Assembly: GCA_030263275.1 (NCBI GenBank)
Contig: SZOR01000103.1
Coordinates: 1-15,040 of the forward strand
Source: DSNY01 sp016861185
Lineage (GTDB): Bacteria > Pseudomonadota > Gammaproteobacteria > Burkholderiales > Burkholderiaceae_F
Direction: 5' to 3'
DNA: 15,040 bases
Under the pieces are notes generated by a model, which ran no database searches, was not told where the DNA came from, and was given only the letters and a program-made list of their open reading frames with translations. Both the position numbers and the translations under genes were made by a program. Positions 13,719-15,040 of the stretch are shown piece by piece; within the stretch, counting starts at the first letter, position 1; each line of letters starts with the position of its first letter.

Positions 13719-14204
13719 ACCCTGCGCCTTCCGGCCTTCGCTCCGCGCGCCACGCAGCGCAGCGGACTGCGCCACCCGCGTAGCTTCAAAAGGGAAACTT
13801 CACCACGTCGGCGCAGCGAAGGCGATCCGCCCCTGCGCTGTCCTTGCTTCGCGCTCGCCGCGCCGACCGCGGCACCGCGCGCATTCATCCGAATTGCGCA
13901 GCCCCTCGAACGCATCTTCGGCGATCGATGAAAACCGGCGCGTACGCGCATCGCGTCGACCGCTGCGCCGAGTCCTGCGCGCCTCATGAGTTCGATTTAA
14001 CGCCCGCGGTGCGTCGACGCCGCGACGCTTCCGTATCGGACATGCGGATGAGTGTTCAAAGCGAAGAAACCACTCAGAATCCGTCGCAATGACTCAGGTC
14101 AAGGTTTGCCGTTTGAACCGCTTGCGCCGAGGAGTTGCAGTGCCTGGACCGAACCGTCGAGCCGATCGAAAGGCCGCGTCGCGCACGCGACGCGGTGCGC
14201 GGCC
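13719..14204. other. Gene-poor stretch between tRNA-Thr and apbE
   Basis: Almost 500 bp with no convincing gene. It holds a small hairpin after the tRNA (GCGCAG with CTGCGC, 13757-13772), a short AT-richer patch around 13787-13804 (TTCAAAAGGGAAACTTCACC), a 12-bp palindrome GCGCGTACGCGC (13938-13949) and another lower-GC patch at about 13990-14110. Open frames here have codon use unlike the core genes and match nothing I know. I looked for a second copy of the tRNA 3' end, as expected of an integrated island, and found none. It may be decayed DNA plus the apbE leader. Confidence 0.4.
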
Positions 14205-14211
14205 GTGCTGA
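14140..14211 (+). CDS. Possible 23-residue leader peptide before apbE
   Basis: A GTG at 14140 follows GAGGAG by five bases, a better ribosome binding site than that of apbE itself. The frame ends at TGA 14209-14211, overlapping the proposed apbE GTG at 14205. The peptide is arginine-rich (begins MPGPNRRADRKAA) and resembles nothing known. Overlapping stop and start could couple translation. A chance frame in GC-rich DNA is the main alternative. Confidence 0.2.
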   Translation: MPGPNRRADRKAASRTRRGARPC

Positions 14212-14843
14212 ACGCGCTGCGCCAGGCGGCGAACCGGCGCGTCTCCCCGGCGGCGCCGCACGCGCGCTGGTTCAGCCGCGACGAAGCGATCATGGGCACC
14301 GCGATCCACGTCGAACTGTGGTGCGACGATGCGGCGTGCGCTGAATCCGCGCTCGACGCGGTGATGCAGGAGATGCACCGGATCGACGCGTCGATGAGCC
14401 CGTACAAGGAAACGTCCGAGCTGTCGCGCGTCAACCGCGATGCGGCGCGCGAACCGGTGCGCGTCGGCGACGAGCTGTTCGAACTGCTCGAGCGCGCGCT
14501 CGAGTTCTCGCGGCTGTCCGGCGGCGCGTTCGACATCACGTACGCCGCTGCCGGGCATCTGTACGACTACCGGCGCGGCGTCAAGCCGAGCGAAGCCGAG
14601 CTGGCGTGCGCGCGCGCCGCGATCGGCTGGCGCGGCCTGCAGCTCGATCGGGCAGCGCGCACGGTGCGCTTCGCGAAGGCGGGCATGAGGATCGACCTCG
14701 GCGGTTTCGCGAAGGGCTACGCGGTCGACAACGCCGGGGCGATCCTCGCGCGCCGCGGCATCCGCCACGCGATCGAGGCCGTGGGCGCGAGACTGACGTT
14801 CTTTGCTATGAAAAAACTTCGGATCAATCACTTGCGATCGTAG
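14205..14843 (+). pseudogene. apbE: FAD:protein FMN transferase ApbE, C-terminally truncated
   Basis: ApbE attaches FMN covalently to threonine of target proteins such as NqrB, NqrC or RnfG. The N-terminal two thirds are intact: IMGTAIHVELW, MHRIDASMSPYKETSELSRVNRDA, LSGGAFDITYAAAGHLYDYR, and the FAD-binding and catalytic stretch MRIDLGGFAKGYAVDNAGAIL. Homology then ends at RHAIEAVG (about codon 194), where the family continues into a GGD-type turn. From about 14787 an unrelated 16-18 residues follow (TFFAMKKLRINHLRS) to TAG at 14841-14843. About 212 residues remain against roughly 300-350 normally, and the C-terminal metal-binding Asp/Thr region is lost, so activity is unlikely. The start is uncertain; GTG 14205 is my choice. 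The break coincides with a sharp fall in GC, suggesting an insertion or recombination junction, or an assembly join. Confidence 0.8.
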
Positions 14844-14974
14844 GCCGACGGCAGTTTTGCTTTCGACCTATATTTCTTTTTGTCGCATGCTCCCATTGTG
14901 ATCAGCAGTTCAGACCCCACTTCCAACGAGTGCCTGGAAATTAGTTCTAGGTTCGTTTCCGGAAAGGAAACACC
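14844..14974 (+). other. AT-richer junction DNA upstream of an unknown gene
   Basis: From about 14790 the composition changes abruptly, with runs such as GAAAAAACTT and TATATTTCTTTTTG unlike anything else in the window. No terminal repeat of a known insertion sequence is recognisable. TATATT at 14869-14874 is a possible -10 without a fitting -35. A small stem GTTTCC / GGAAAC (14955-14960 with 14966-14971) covers the ribosome binding site of the next gene. Confidence 0.45.
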
Positions 14975-15040
14975 ATGTCTGATACACCGATCGCTCCCAC
15001 TGAAGCCCCTAACACTGTACCTCCGGGCGAGCCCAAAACC
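14975..15040 (+). CDS. Start of an unrecognised gene, cut by the window edge
   Basis: ATG at 14975 is preceded by AAAGGAAA five bases upstream, a good Shine-Dalgarno, and opens a frame that stays open to the end of the window (22 codons). The visible N-terminus MSDTPIAPTEAPNTVPPGE is rich in proline and threonine and looks like a disordered, non-membrane start. Codon use (ACA, ACT, CCT, GTA) differs from the core genes and fits acquired DNA. No function can be inferred from this fragment. Confidence 0.55.
   Translation, partial: MSDTPIAPTEAPNTVPPGEPKT

Overview
The window is high-GC DNA (by eye well above 60% for most of its length) with the gene content and order of a betaproteobacterium, most likely Burkholderiales. 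Three things point there. hisF-hisI-hisE-HIT-tatA-tatB-tatC is one co-directional run with separate hisI and hisE. A petABC cytochrome bc1 operon is followed directly by sspA-sspB. An S1C protease and mscL sit between the tat and pet blocks. No genus can be named from the sequence alone.

Layout. 1-133: unassigned, lower GC. 134-1663 (-): membrane-anchored right-handed beta-helix protein, divergent from hisF with only 30 bp between the start codons. 1694-3178 (+): hisF, hisI, hisE, the last steps of the common histidine/AICAR branch. 3285-3629 (+): HIT nucleotide hydrolase. 3668-5294 (+): tatA, tatB, tatC, with an 11-bp perfect hairpin between tatA and tatB. 5335-6015 (+): exported Sel1-repeat protein, possibly leaderless. 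6015-6364: a 350-bp MITE-like element with 16-bp terminal inverted repeats, lying between the stop codons of two convergent genes. 6364-7527 (-): DegS-like membrane-anchored protease with one PDZ domain. 7642-8061 (-): mscL with a clear intrinsic terminator. 8323-11182 (+): petA, petB, petC. 11292-12453 (+): sspA, sspB. 12544-13560 (-): galE. 13643-13718 (+): tRNA-Thr(UGU). 13719-14204: nearly 500 bp without a convincing gene. 14205 to about 14790 (+): apbE cut off in its C-terminal third. About 14790-15040: lower-GC, AT-richer DNA carrying the start of an unrecognised gene.

How the genes fit together. Much of the window concerns the cell envelope. TatABC exports folded proteins, and the Rieske protein PetA encoded a few kilobases away carries a twin-arginine signal, so it is a probable Tat substrate. 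PetABC is the bc1 complex of the respiratory chain. The DegS-like protease and MscL deal with envelope and osmotic stress. SspA and SspB link RNA polymerase control to ClpXP proteolysis.

Most of the window is conserved core genome, and I do not see a new defence or secretion system in it. The parts that depart from the core are the MITE-like element whose insertion leaves both neighbouring stop codons intact, the interrupted apbE with its compositional break at the right end, and the beta-helix gene placed against hisF where hisA would be expected.
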